A DNA stretch of 64,000 bases, from the NCBI GenBank assembly GCA_017631085.1, contig JAGBTY010000002.1, positions 1-64,000 of the forward strand, in the 5' to 3' direction. Shown piece by piece: positions 51,497 to 60,973 of this stretch (positions are counted from its first letter, which is position 1; each line of letters opens with the position of its first letter). Under the pieces are notes generated by a model. That model was not told where the DNA came from, ran no database searches, and saw nothing but the letters and a program-made list of their open reading frames with translations. This stretch comes from Clostridia bacterium. Lineage in GTDB: Bacteria; Bacillota; Clostridia; Oscillospirales; CAG-272. The position numbers were made by a program, and so were the translations under genes.

Positions 51497-52549
51497 TTAA
51501 TAACTCATTTTTCTCATTTTGGACAGATCAAGTGTTCCCTCCGGCATATTGTCGAGCATTCCAAGTATCTTGCCTGTTCCCATAGCCACGCACATTACAG
51601 GGTCTTTAGCAACGTAAGTCTTTATACCCGTAATTTCTTCTATCAGCTTATCAAGTCCGTAAAGAAGACTTCCGCCTCCGGTCATGACTATACCGTTTTT
51701 AAGTATATCTCCAACAAGCTCGGGGGGAGTTTTTTCTATTACCGAGCAAACTGTATCAAGAACTGCCGAGATAGGCTCCATCATAGCTTCAAGCATTTCC
51801 TTTGACGAAAGGGTAACAACCTTTGGAAGACCTTGGATCCTGCAGCGTCCCTTTATCTCAAGGGTACGTGCCTCTCCATGCTCGTATACAGCTCCTATCT
51901 TCACCTTAACAAACTCTGCCGTTCGCTCGCCGATTATCACGTTATATTTTCTTCTGACGTAGCTCATTATAGCTTCGTCAAATTTATCGCCTGCGGTTTT
52001 GGTAGATTCAGATACTACAACACCACCAAGAGAGATCACTGCCACGTCGGTCGTACCGCCGCCAATATCCACTATCATATGTCCAACAGGACTGATAATA
52101 TCAATACCCGCACCCATTGCCGCAGCTACGGGTTCTTCAATAAGATATGTCTTTCTCGCTCCCGCCTGTGTTCCCGCGTCTATTACGGCTCTTTCCTCGA
52201 CCTCTGTGATACCCGTCGGGATACAAATTACGACCTTTGGCGGAAAAATAGCATTTCCGCAAGCCTGACGGATAAAATATTGGATCATTTTTTGTGTAAC
52301 GTCGTAACGGCTGATAACGCCTTCCTTCAGCGGTCTTACAACTTCTATGTTTTCAGGATTTCGTCCAAGCATCGCTTGAGCATCTTTTCCTATCTTGACG
52401 ATAAGATCGGTATTTGTATCTACAGCAACTACGGAGGGCTCTTTTAAGAGTATACCCTTGCCTTCTACGTATACGATTACCGAAGCAGTTCCCAGATCTA
52501 TTCCAATATTCCTCGAAAGCATCTGCTTTGATTTGAACGCTTTGAACAT
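51497..52549 (-). CDS. mreB: Rod shape-determining protein, MreB/Mbl family
   Basis: The 350-residue bacterial actin organises cell-wall synthesis for rod shape. Phosphate loops are 'IGIDLGTASVIVYV' (residues 15-28) and 'IVDIGGGTTDVAVISLGG' near 160-177. The adenosine region is 'MTGGGSLLYGLDKLI' near 290. The N-terminal 'MFKAFKSKQM' could be a membrane-touching end. It is monocistronic, without mreC and mreD, which suggests an Mbl or MreBH-like paralogue, and a main mre operon may exist elsewhere. Confidence 0.93.
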   Translation of the reverse strand: MFKAFKSKQMLSRNIGIDLGTASVIVYVEGKGILLKEPSVVAVDTNTDLIVKIGKDAQAMLGRNPENIEVVRPLKEGVISRYDVTQKMIQYFIRQACGNAIFPPKVVICIPTGITEVEERAVIDAGTQAGARKTYLIEEPVAAAMGAGIDIISPVGHMIVDIGGGTTDVAVISLGGVVVSESTKTAGDKFDEAIMSYVRRKYNVIIGERTAEFVKVKIGAVYEHGEARTLEIKGRCRIQGLPKVVTLSSKEMLEAMMEPISAVLDTVCSVIEKTPPELVGDILKNGIVMTGGGSLLYGLDKLIEEITGIKTYVAKDPVMCVAMGTGKILGMLDNMPEGTLDLSKMRKMSY

Positions 52550-52613
52550 ACTCTCCCTCCTTTACTGAAAAATCCATCAATATAGAAATAAAGTAAAATT
52601 GACCTTAAGCTAT

Positions 52614-52642
52614 ATTATACACTTATTTTTTAAAAAAATCAA
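52614..52642 (-). promoter_or_regulatory. Sigma-A promoter of mreB
   Basis: Minus-strand TTGATT (52637-52642), a 17-bp spacer, then TATAAT (52614-52619), about 65 nt ahead of the start. Confidence 0.75.
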
Positions 52643-52657
52643 TACCTATTTTGTCGC

Positions 52658-53440
52658 TTATTTATCGTTAGCATGAGATTTGTCATCTTTTTTCTTTGAT
52701 ACAGCTGAAGAAATACAAAAGCAGAGTATCTTATCAACTCCCGAACTCCTTAAAAGCTTTACTGCCCCAGCCAGACTTGAGCCTGTGGTGGTTACATCGT
52801 CAAAAAGAACAGCGCATTTTCCCCGGACCTCTGATAGATGTTTATCGTCTATCCACAAAAGATTCGATACGTTTGACGCACGTTCTGTCGAGCTTAACTT
52901 TTTCTGTTCTTTGCCTCCCCGCCTTCGCTTAATAAGCGGAACACAAGGAATACCGCTAATGTCAGAAAGCTCTCTGCATATAACATCCGATTGATCGTGG
53001 CCGTTAAGTGCCTTTGCTTTTCGACCTCTCGGCACGTAGGTGATAAACATTCTATCCGCCACATCTTCAATACCGAGCACCGATGCTTCAAATCGAAGCA
53101 ACGGTAATAATTCTGTTGCCACAAATCGCGAAACCCTTTTGTTTTTCCTGTCCTTTAAGAAAAGGATCAACCTGTTGTTAGGCTTCCCCCTTTTCTCGGG
53201 CTCGTAAAACGTAAGCTTTCTTAAAACCAATGCACCTGATTCTGAAAGAGACTTTGGCATACATGTACATTCAACCGCAGACTTCATACATGAAGAACAG
53301 CTTCTTGTCATTTCAAAGCGCCATTTCAACAAACATTCATAGCAAAATGCATTTTCTCTTTCATGGGAATACAATATTTTCTTACAACACACGCATTTTC
53401 TGACAAAGAGAAAATCGGTCATAGCTTTTACTATCTTCAT
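52658..53440 (-). CDS. comF: ComF-family phosphoribosyltransferase-like protein
   Basis: The 260-residue protein has N-terminal zinc-binding cysteine pairs ('CVCCKKIL', 'CYECLLKW', 'CSSCMKS', 'CTCM') and a C-terminal phosphoribosyltransferase fold ('VLFDDVTTTGSSLAGAVKLL'). ComF proteins act in uptake of transforming DNA, linked to the ComFA helicase and PriA. comFA is not adjacent here. The gene overlaps recD2 by four bases (ATGA), so the two are translated together. Confidence 0.88.
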   Translation of the reverse strand: MKIVKAMTDFLFVRKCVCCKKILYSHERENAFCYECLLKWRFEMTRSCSSCMKSAVECTCMPKSLSESGALVLRKLTFYEPEKRGKPNNRLILFLKDRKNKRVSRFVATELLPLLRFEASVLGIEDVADRMFITYVPRGRKAKALNGHDQSDVICRELSDISGIPCVPLIKRRRGGKEQKKLSSTERASNVSNLLWIDDKHLSEVRGKCAVLFDDVTTTGSSLAGAVKLLRSSGVDKILCFCISSAVSKKKDDKSHANDK

Positions 53441-55680
53441 TTTTGTTCGATTCCGGTAATCTGCTCACAAAGGCCCGTATACCTCATAGACTGACGGTCG
53501 TTATTTATCATCTCACTGATTATATCCTTGCGCCCTACAAGTATCACCATGCTTTGTGCTCTCGTTATTGCAGTATATAGCAGATTCCTTGTGAGCAACA
53601 TATGCGGCGCTGAACACATTGGAATAACAACTATGGGGTATTCGCTTCCCTGACTTTTATGAACGGTTATAGCATATGCGTGTTCAAGATCGTCAAGAAT
53701 GGAATGATCATACACCACCCGTCTGTCGTCAAAAATGATAACCATTGCGTTTTCGTGTGGAACTATTTCTTCTATAATACCTATATCGCCGTTAAAAATA
53801 CCGCAGCCTTCTTTTCCGTCGTATACTCTCGTCCAACACACGTCATAATTATTTCTCGTCTGCATAACTTTGTCTCCCTCACGGAACACCTTATCTCTGA
53901 AACGATATTCCTTTTTATCTTTTGACGGAGGATTGAGTGCTGCCTGAAGCAATACGTTCAGATTTTCCGTACCCGCCTCTCCTTTTCTTGACGGAGTCAA
54001 GACCTGCGTTCCGTTTACCGCCATATCACCGTAAGTTTTAGGAAGTCTCGTAAGACAAAGTTCTCGTATGGTTTTTGATATTTCTTCGTCAGTCGTACGT
54101 CCGAGGAAGAAAAAGTCATTGTCCTTTACACTAATTTCAGGCATAATGCCCTTATTTACTGCGTGTGCGTTGGTTATAATAAGACTTTCTCTTGACTGCC
54201 TGAATATCTCGGTAAGACGCACGGTTGCATATTTTTCGCTCTTTATTATGTCATGCAAAACGTTTCCTGCTCCCACAGACGGAAGCTGGTCGGAGTCTCC
54301 AATTATAATAAATCTTGCTCCTATTTTTATGGCTTTAAGGAGCGCGGCCATAAGCGAATTATCTATCATTGACGCCTCGTCGACGATAATGACCTGCTCG
54401 TCAAGGGCTTCAAGTTCGTTTCGCATAAACACCGCATTTCCTGCGGTATCGTATTGCATTTCAAGAAGTCTGTGTATGGTTTTTGCCTCCATGGACGTAG
54501 CTTCGGACAATTTCTTCGAAGCTCTTCCCGTAGGAGCGGCAAGGGCAATTTTAAATCCCATGCTATCAAATATGTGTATAAGTGCTTTAACGACAGTTGT
54601 TTTTCCCGTACCGGGGCCTCCCGTCAACACCATGACACCATAACGAAGTGCCGATACTATAGCTTCCTTCTGAAGTCCGGCATATTTTATATCGCTCAGC
54701 ATTTCCTCGTTCTCAATAAAGCGGTCAATATCAGACATATCAAGTGTTGGACAATATTTATCTATTGCCTTTAACTTCTCTGCAATATATTTTTCGTCCT
54801 CAAAGTTCTCACGAAGATAAATAAAGCTCTCGCTGCCATCTCCATTAAGCTCTTTAAGCCTTCCATTTCTCAAAAGTTCGTCGATGGCAACACTTATTCT
54901 TTCGGGTTCTGCTTCAAGAAGTGCAGATGCACTACCGGTAAGCTTCTCTCTCGGCAAACAGATGTGGCCGTTTTGAATTCCGCTTTGATTTAAAACGTAT
55001 ACTATACCACTCATTATTCTGTCGAAATTATCTCTTTCGATGCCAAGACTGTGTGCCATGGAATCTGCCCGTTCAAATCCGATGCCCTCGATCTCATTGC
55101 ATAATCTGTATGGGTTACGCTTGGCCATGTCAACAGCTGCATTTCCCCACTTTTTGTATATTTTTACGGTAGTTGCCGCACCGAAATAGCTTCTGAAAAA
55201 AAGCATAGCTGAACGTATTCCTGCCTGCTCCTTAAAACTTTCAGACGCAGCCTCTGCCATTTTCAATGACATTCCCTTTATACTGTTTGCAAACCAATCA
55301 GGGTGGTTTTCAATTACGTCAAAGCTATCCTCACCGAACTCATCAACTATCTTCTGTGCCGTCTTTGGACCTATTCCCTTTATAGCGCGTGATGCAAGAT
55401 ATCTGAGTATTGATGCAATGTCGGCAGGCATCACCTTTTCATACTGCTCAACAGAAAATTGACGTCCGTATTTAGCATTGTGTATCCACTTGCCGTACAT
55501 ACACATTCTGTCTCCACTACCAACAAGAGGCATAATACCCACTGCCGTTATTATTTCATCGTCAGCTACAGCCATGTCACATATGGTGTATCCGTTTTCC
55601 TCGTTTGCGTATATTACTCTTTCTACTGTTCCCTCAAGCTTTTGAAGCCCTCGAAGCTCTTCGTTTTTTTCAAATTCCAA
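53437..55680 (-). CDS. recD2: RecD2-type ATP-dependent DNA helicase
   Basis: The 747-residue superfamily 1B helicase moves 5'-3' and is independent of RecBC. It has the N-terminal OB-like and tandem helix-hairpin-helix region ('YLASRAIKGIGPKTAQKIVDEFG', opening) typical of RecD2. Walker A is 'LTGGPGTGKTTVV' (about 352), motif II 'VIIVDEASMID', and a C-terminal SH3/UvrD-like part with 'AYAITVHKSQGSEYPIVVI'. In Bacillota it aids repair and replication-fork stability. It is cotranscribed with comF. Confidence 0.95.
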   Translation of the reverse strand: MEFEKNEELRGLQKLEGTVERVIYANEENGYTICDMAVADDEIITAVGIMPLVGSGDRMCMYGKWIHNAKYGRQFSVEQYEKVMPADIASILRYLASRAIKGIGPKTAQKIVDEFGEDSFDVIENHPDWFANSIKGMSLKMAEAASESFKEQAGIRSAMLFFRSYFGAATTVKIYKKWGNAAVDMAKRNPYRLCNEIEGIGFERADSMAHSLGIERDNFDRIMSGIVYVLNQSGIQNGHICLPREKLTGSASALLEAEPERISVAIDELLRNGRLKELNGDGSESFIYLRENFEDEKYIAEKLKAIDKYCPTLDMSDIDRFIENEEMLSDIKYAGLQKEAIVSALRYGVMVLTGGPGTGKTTVVKALIHIFDSMGFKIALAAPTGRASKKLSEATSMEAKTIHRLLEMQYDTAGNAVFMRNELEALDEQVIIVDEASMIDNSLMAALLKAIKIGARFIIIGDSDQLPSVGAGNVLHDIIKSEKYATVRLTEIFRQSRESLIITNAHAVNKGIMPEISVKDNDFFFLGRTTDEEISKTIRELCLTRLPKTYGDMAVNGTQVLTPSRKGEAGTENLNVLLQAALNPPSKDKKEYRFRDKVFREGDKVMQTRNNYDVCWTRVYDGKEGCGIFNGDIGIIEEIVPHENAMVIIFDDRRVVYDHSILDDLEHAYAITVHKSQGSEYPIVVIPMCSAPHMLLTRNLLYTAITRAQSMVILVGRKDIISEMINNDRQSMRYTGLCEQITGIEQK

Positions 55681-55706
55681 TATCTTTTCTCCATCTTCAC
55701 TTTGCT

Positions 55707-56021
55707 CTATCGGTTATTTGTTTTTTTTATAATAAAAACCTCAAGACCGTATTTTAATACAAGTCTCTGTATTTCTTCATTGGTTGCTATCTCCTCGGTG
55801 GTCAGAAGTGCATATCTTCCGCCCGAAAATATAAAATACTGACACAAGGCGGAACGGATCAGCACTTCTGCCGACTCCGCATCGCGCTGTGTCAGTATTT
55901 CAATTCCAAATATGTAGTTTTTTTCCTTGAATACCCCTTGTATCAGCACTTTAAAAACAAAGTATATTCCTACAACTGCAAAAAGAGCAACTATGATCTG
56001 ACCTATCGCATAAAGATACAT
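55707..56021 (-). CDS. Small membrane-anchored protein of unknown function
   Basis: The 104-residue protein starts at ATG 56021, because AAGGAGGTG lies six bases upstream; an earlier GTG lies within that site. It has one membrane helix (about 4-28, 'IGQIIVALFAVVGIYFVF') and a cytoplasmic part with 'IEILTQRDAESAEVLIRSAL' and 'EIQRLVLKYGLEVFII'. It lies between metK and recD2, 26 nt ahead of recD2, so it probably shares their transcript. I do not recognise a family with a function. Confidence 0.75.
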   Translation of the reverse strand: MYLYAIGQIIVALFAVVGIYFVFKVLIQGVFKEKNYIFGIEILTQRDAESAEVLIRSALCQYFIFSGGRYALLTTEEIATNEEIQRLVLKYGLEVFIIKKTNNR

Positions 56022-56076
56022 ATTTAACACCTCCTTGGTGTAGTATATGAATCTTTATACTGATCTGTCACAAAGA

Positions 56077-57255
56077 TCAACCAAGCACTTTTTTGAGTTC
56101 AGCCGCCATATCGGTAGCTTCCCACGGAACTTCTATATCCTCACGTCCCATGTGTCCGTATGCAGCAACCTGACAGTATATCGGTCTACGAAGCTTAAAT
56201 CTTTCGATTATTGCCGCAGGACGAAGGTCAAAGAGCTTGTCCACTGCCTCGGATATACGGCCGTCATCTACCTTACCCGTACCAAAGGTATCGATCATTA
56301 TGGAAACCGGACGCGCAACTCCGATAGCGTAAGCCACCTGAACCTCACATTTATCGGCAAGACCTGCCGCTACGATATTCTTTGCGATATATCTTGCAGC
56401 ATAAGAAGCTGAACGGTCGACCTTTGTAGGATCCTTGCCTGAAAATGCTCCGCCGCCATGACGTGAATATCCACCGTATGTATCAACGATTATCTTTCTA
56501 CCCGTAAGTCCCGTGTCACCCGCAGGTCCGCCAACAACAAATCTTCCCGTAGGATTTACGTATATCTTTGTATTCTCGTCCATAAGAGACGCAGGAACGA
56601 TCGGATTTATTACGTTTTCAATAATATCTGCTCTTATCGTTTCAAGTGCCACGTCCGCACTGTGCTGTGAAGAAATAACTATTGTATCGACTCTTACGGG
56701 CGTGTCATCGTGATATTCTACTGTTACCTGCGTTTTTCCATCTGGGCGGAGATATGAAAGTGTGTCGTTCTTTCTGACCTCTGTCAATCGCATTGCAAGC
56801 TTATGAGCAAGAGATATGGGCAGAGGCATAAGCTCCTTTGTTTCGTTGCAGGCATATCCAAACATAAGTCCTTGGTCACCTGCACCCGTGTCCATACCGT
56901 CTGTCTCTCCTTCTTTTGCCTCAAGAGATTTATCAACACCGAGAGCAATATCAGGCGACTGCTCGTGAATAGAACTTATTACCGCACAGCTATCACAGTC
57001 AAAGCCATATTTAGCTCTTGTATAGCCTATTTCTCTTACAGTATCTCTGACAATGGTCTGAAAATCAACGTACGCGTTGGTAGTTATCTCTCCCATTACG
57101 GTCACAAGGCCTGTAGTACAAAACGTCTCACAAGCAACTCGTGACATGGGATCCTGACGAAGAAGCTCGTCAAGTATGGCGTCAGATATCTTATCACATA
57201 TTTTATCGGGATGCCCTTCGGTTACCGATTCGGAAGTAAAAAGTACTTTTTTCAT
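56077..57255 (-). CDS. metK: S-adenosylmethionine synthetase
   Basis: The 392-residue enzyme makes S-adenosylmethionine from methionine and ATP. Marks are '[20 protein letters not shown]' at the start, '[16 protein letters not shown]' near residue 120, and '[16 protein letters not shown]' near 265. Length is normal (385-400). It has its own promoter, and no SAM riboswitch is visible in the 60-nt leader. Confidence 0.97.
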   Translation of the reverse strand: MKKVLFTSESVTEGHPDKICDKISDAILDELLRQDPMSRVACETFCTTGLVTVMGEITTNAYVDFQTIVRDTVREIGYTRAKYGFDCDSCAVISSIHEQSPDIALGVDKSLEAKEGETDGMDTGAGDQGLMFGYACNETKELMPLPISLAHKLAMRLTEVRKNDTLSYLRPDGKTQVTVEYHDDTPVRVDTIVISSQHSADVALETIRADIIENVINPIVPASLMDENTKIYVNPTGRFVVGGPAGDTGLTGRKIIVDTYGGYSRHGGGAFSGKDPTKVDRSASYAARYIAKNIVAAGLADKCEVQVAYAIGVARPVSIMIDTFGTGKVDDGRISEAVDKLFDLRPAAIIERFKLRRPIYCQVAAYGHMGREDIEVPWEATDMAAELKKVLG

Positions 57256-57299
57256 TTTATGTATCCTCTCAACTTTATTGAAACTTTTCCAACACAGAA

Positions 57300-57328
57300 A
57301 TTATATCACAAATATGACCGATATTCAA
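57300..57328 (-). promoter_or_regulatory. Sigma-A promoter of metK
   Basis: Minus-strand TTGAAT (57323-57328), a 17-bp spacer, then TATAAT (57300-57305), 45 nt before the metK start. Confidence 0.75.
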
Positions 57329-57352
57329 TAGTATTTTGTAATATTTTAAGTC

Positions 57353-58747
57353 TTACGCCCGTTCTTTGTCTTCAACGAGCCTTCCCTTTGACATATTGAA
57401 CCTATTGTAGTATATCAAAAGGGCTATCGTGCATACCATCCATCCCGCCGGATATCCGATCACGATCGGTATTATGGTATTAGATATATAATTTTTCATC
57501 ACAAAAAGATATATTTGTCTGAAGACCACGTATCCGCCCACCGTTATCGCCATGGCGGCTCCCGATCTTCCAGCGGCACGTATTGCGCCCTCGTAAATAT
57601 TATTGATACAGACCAAGAAGTACATCGGAGTCAACAGTCTTATAAAGAGAGCTCCATAGCTTATGATATCCGTATCTTTATTAAAAAACGTCACAGCAGA
57701 CGGTGCAAAAATACACAGCGGTATGACTATTGCGGTAGTACAAGCGATCGCCAGAAACAATGCCGTAGTCGCTCCCTTTCTCACTCGTTTAACATTGTTG
57801 CTACCAAGATTTTGACCTACAAAGGTCGTTGATGCCATTGCTATCGCCTGAAACGGCACCTGAGCAAATTGCTCTATCTTCGAAAAAGCCGTCCAGCCGC
57901 CCATGGCGTACATTCCAAAATAATTTATATAGGCTTGAACGAACACATTTGACAGTGCCCCTATCGCCACCTGTATTCCCGACGGAAGACCGATCCTTAA
58001 GATCTTTGAGAGTATCCTTTTTTCTATCCTTATCTTTTTGGGATCAAGCTTTATACAGCTATTGGTCCTCATCATCGAAACAATGACGAGTATCGCTGAG
58101 ATAAACTGCGCGATCGCCGTTGCCAAACCGACTCCAAAAACGCCCATGTCGAAAACGAGGACGAAAACGAGGTCGAGAACGGTATTCACTATAGCCGTAA
58201 CAGCAACGAAATACGAAGGGCTTCGTGTGTCTCCTATCGCCCTCAATATTCCCGCTCCCACGTTATACACAACGAGTCCCAGTGAACTTGAAAAATAGAC
58301 CGACAGATACATCTCTGCATCATCGAAAACGTTCTCGGGAGTTCCCATAAAGTTCAACAGAGACGGAACGAGCAATATTCCAACTACTGTCAACACAAGT
58401 CCCATCAAGACCGATACTCCGATAGCAGTATGTACGGTCTTCTTAACCCCTCCGTATTCCTTTGCGCCAAAATATTGGGCAACTACAACTCCCGTGCCCG
58501 TTGCAAATCCGAGCGAAAAGCTGATCAAGAAATATATTATGGGTGAGACAGTACCCACCGCCGAAAACGCCTCATCGCTAACGTAATTTCCTACGACCCA
58601 CGTATCGACGATATTATAAAGCTGTTGTAACAGACTTCCAAAAACGATCGGAATGGCAAATTTTATGAGATGCTTTACCACGCTTCCCTCGGTCATGTCG
58701 ACAGCTTTTTTTCCAAACATGCTTCGTTTTGCTTTTACTGCTTCCAT
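57353..58747 (-). CDS. MATE-family efflux transporter
   Basis: The 464-residue membrane protein has twelve predicted helices in two related halves. 'FAIPIVFGSLLQQLYNIVDTWVVGNY' (opening) and 'MASTTFVGQNLGSNNVKRVRKG' (opening) are MatE marks. Such transporters export drugs or metabolites with sodium or proton exchange; the substrate cannot be read from sequence. It lies 45 nt downstream of ribU, so FMN control could reach it only if transcription, not just translation, were affected. Confidence 0.92.
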   Translation of the reverse strand: MEAVKAKRSMFGKKAVDMTEGSVVKHLIKFAIPIVFGSLLQQLYNIVDTWVVGNYVSDEAFSAVGTVSPIIYFLISFSLGFATGTGVVVAQYFGAKEYGGVKKTVHTAIGVSVLMGLVLTVVGILLVPSLLNFMGTPENVFDDAEMYLSVYFSSSLGLVVYNVGAGILRAIGDTRSPSYFVAVTAIVNTVLDLVFVLVFDMGVFGVGLATAIAQFISAILVIVSMMRTNSCIKLDPKKIRIEKRILSKILRIGLPSGIQVAIGALSNVFVQAYINYFGMYAMGGWTAFSKIEQFAQVPFQAIAMASTTFVGQNLGSNNVKRVRKGATTALFLAIACTTAIVIPLCIFAPSAVTFFNKDTDIISYGALFIRLLTPMYFLVCINNIYEGAIRAAGRSGAAMAITVGGYVVFRQIYLFVMKNYISNTIIPIVIGYPAGWMVCTIALLIYYNRFNMSKGRLVEDKERA

Positions 58748-58792
58748 TTACACACTCACACCGATCTCGTTTTCACAAAAACGGAAATACTT

Positions 58793-59491
58793 TTATTTCA
58801 AAACAAAAAACAACACACAAAGCGATGCAATAATAACCGCAACCGCAACCAGATCAACTATGAGCGATCTGACACAGAAAAAGCCTTTTTTCGAATTTTG
58901 AGGCTTATCGCTACCTGCTACAAATCCCGATCTCTTAAGCGCCGTGGAAAGAGGCTTGTAAAGAAGCAAGACAACTGCTCCGTTCAAAACCGCCTTTACA
59001 AGATTAAAGGGCAAAAGGATCGTAGGTATCATTTTAGCCACACCGCTGATCGTTGTAGGTACTCCGACCATATATGTAAGATATAGGGGAGTTATGAGCA
59101 GATTGGCGACACACATTACCGCCGTGACCGAAAATATTCCTGCCAGAAGACCGATGGTAGCTCCAAAAAAATTCCTTTTATGTTTATATATAAGTCCCGT
59201 CACACACACGAAGGTGGCTGAGGACAAAACGTTCATTATCAAACCGTACCAGCCCGTAACGCTTATGGTAAATGATTCTATCACGGGAACGAGTACGGAT
59301 ATCGCAAGACCCGATGCAGGTCCGAAAATAAGTGCGCATATCACTATGAATGCATCCTTGATCTCAAGAGACAAAAATCCCCCTATCTTGGGGAAATACC
59401 CGCACAGTACTGTCGTCACGTATGCGAGAGCCGAAAACATAGCCACGGCTACGAGCTTTTTTATTTTCATTGAATTATCACTTTTTTTCAT
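58793..59491 (-). CDS. ribU: ECF transporter substrate-binding subunit, riboflavin type (RibU)
   Basis: The 232-residue membrane protein has about six helices and the S-component look of riboflavin transporters ('FLSLEIKDAFIVICALIFGP', then 'ASGLAISVLVPVIES'). It would work with EcfA, EcfA' and EcfT, which are not in the window. An FMN riboswitch directly upstream supports riboflavin as substrate. The start is ATG 59491, seven bases after GGGAG; an upstream in-frame start would lie inside the riboswitch. A helix near the C-terminus ('SLIVDLVAVAVIIASLCVLF') follows a basic linker. Confidence 0.92.
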   Translation of the reverse strand: MKKSDNSMKIKKLVAVAMFSALAYVTTVLCGYFPKIGGFLSLEIKDAFIVICALIFGPASGLAISVLVPVIESFTISVTGWYGLIMNVLSSATFVCVTGLIYKHKRNFFGATIGLLAGIFSVTAVMCVANLLITPLYLTYMVGVPTTISGVAKMIPTILLPFNLVKAVLNGAVVLLLYKPLSTALKRSGFVAGSDKPQNSKKGFFCVRSLIVDLVAVAVIIASLCVLFFVLK

Positions 59492-59498
59492 AAAAAAA

Positions 59499-59550
59499 TC
59501 TCCCTTTATAAGATAATAAGGGAGAAGATACGCAAAAATTATATCTTCTC
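59499..59550 (-). promoter_or_regulatory. Ribosome-binding-site switch of the FMN riboswitch
   Basis: The ribU ribosome-binding region (complement of 59499-59506) can pair over 8 bp with 59518-59525. That second segment can instead pair, through 59522-59530, with the 3' strand of the aptamer's closing helix (59542-59550, 9 bp). The pairings are mutually exclusive, which predicts translation off when FMN is bound. Confidence 0.7.
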
Positions 59551-59654
59551 TCATCCGGACTTTACCGTCGGTTCGGGAATCTCACCCGATCGGCTCAATT
59601 TGAGTTCGCAGACTTTACTGCCGGTATGGAATTGCACCATGCCCCAAAGATATA
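59541..59654 (-). ncRNA. FMN riboswitch (RFN element)
   Basis: On the minus strand the RFN hallmarks appear in order: ATCTTTGGGGCATGGTG, ATTCCATACCGGC, GTAAAGTCTGCGA, GGGTGAGATTCCCGAACCG, ACGGTAAAGTCCGGATGAG and AGAAGAT. It precedes ribU. The first and last segments form the closing helix. Confidence 0.96.
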
Positions 59655-59679
59655 GGCTCAATATTCAGTTTATGCTTTT

Positions 59680-59710
59680 TAAGGGGTGTCGCCAATCGAC
59701 GACACCCCTA
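59680..59710 (-). terminator. Stable hairpin after tuf, without T run
   Basis: AGGGGTGTCG and CGACACCCCT form a 10-bp stem with an 8-base loop just past tuf. On the tuf strand it is followed by TTAAAAAG, not a T tract. It may stabilise the mRNA end or terminate poorly, letting tuf transcripts run into the FMN riboswitch. Confidence 0.55.
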
Positions 59711-59723
59711 ACTTTAAGTTAAA

Positions 59724-60929
59724 TTAACCAAGGATCTTGGAAACGACACCAGATCCAACTGTTCTACCACCCTCACGGATAGCAAAACGGAGTCCCTCTT
59801 CACAAGCGATAGGAGTGATGAGCTCAACAGTCATCTCAACGTTATCGCCAGGGCGGCACATCTCAACGCCTTCGGGAAGCTCGATAACACCGGTAACGTC
59901 AGTTGTTCTGAAGTAGAACTGAGGTCTGTAACCAGCGAAGAAGGGCTTCTTACGTCCGCCTTCCTTCTCGGTAAGAACGTATACGTTACCTACGAACTTT
60001 GTGTGGGGGTGAACGGAGCCGGGTTTAGCAAGAACCTGTCCACGCTCGATCTCGTCCTTAGCTACGCCACGGAGGAGAGCACCGATGTTGTCACCTGCTT
60101 CTGCCTGAGGAAGAAGCTTGTGGAACATTTCAACTCCGGTAACGGTGGTGTTCTTCTTCTCGTCAGAAAGACCAACGATTTCAACAACGTCACCAACCTT
60201 AACTGTACCTCTCTCAACTCTACCTGTAGCAACTGTACCACGGCCGGAGATGGAGAATACGTCCTCGACAGGCATAAGGAAGTCGAGGTCTGCCTGACGC
60301 TCGGGAGTAGGAATGAACGCGTCAACCTCACCCATGAGCTCAAGGATAGGAGCGTACTCGGGAGCGTTGATGTCTGTATTTGCAGACTCAAGAGCCTCAC
60401 GAGCGGATCCGCGAACGATAGGAGTATCGTCGCCAGGGAAGTCATAAGAAGAAAGAAGATCTCTGATCTCCATCTCAACGAGATCGAGAAGCTCATCGTC
60501 ATCAACAAGGTCAGTCTTGTTCATGAATACAACGATTGCGGGAACGCCAACCTGACGAGCAAGAAGAACGTGCTCGCGAGTCTGCTGGAGAGGTCCGTCT
60601 GTACCTGCAACAACGAGGATAGCGCCGTCCATCTGTGCAGCACCGGTGATCATGTTCTTAACGTAGTCTGCGTGGCCGGGGCAGTCAACGTGAGCGTAGT
60701 GACGTGTTTCAGTCTCGTACTCAACGTGTCTTGTGTTGATTGTGATACCTCTTGCTCTCTCTTCGGGAGCGTTGTCGATCTGGTCGTATGCCATGAACTC
60801 AACGTTACCGTTCTGAAGACCGAGAGTCTTTGTGATTGCAGCGGTAAGAGTTGTCTTACCATGGTCAACGTGACCGATTGTACCAATGTTTACGTGGGGC
60901 TTGGTGCGTTCAAATGTAGCCTTTGACAT
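59724..60929 (-). CDS. tuf: Elongation factor Tu
   Basis: The 401-residue GTPase delivers aminoacyl-tRNA to the ribosome. The P-loop is 'GHVDHGKTT' (residues 19-27), switch II is '[12 protein letters not shown]', and 'NKTDLVDD' gives G4. Domains 2 and 3 follow in normal order. Length is slightly above the usual 395-400. It is the last gene of the str operon, 44 nt after fusA, with GGAGGAA before the ATG. Confidence 0.98.
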   Translation of the reverse strand: MSKATFERTKPHVNIGTIGHVDHGKTTLTAAITKTLGLQNGNVEFMAYDQIDNAPEERARGITINTRHVEYETETRHYAHVDCPGHADYVKNMITGAAQMDGAILVVAGTDGPLQQTREHVLLARQVGVPAIVVFMNKTDLVDDDELLDLVEMEIRDLLSSYDFPGDDTPIVRGSAREALESANTDINAPEYAPILELMGEVDAFIPTPERQADLDFLMPVEDVFSISGRGTVATGRVERGTVKVGDVVEIVGLSDEKKNTTVTGVEMFHKLLPQAEAGDNIGALLRGVAKDEIERGQVLAKPGSVHPHTKFVGNVYVLTEKEGGRKKPFFAGYRPQFYFRTTDVTGVIELPEGVEMCRPGDNVEMTVELITPIACEEGLRFAIREGGRTVGSGVVSKILG

Positions 60930-60973
60930 TTTGAATTTCCTCCATTATAATTATTTTTAAATTTAATTTTTTA

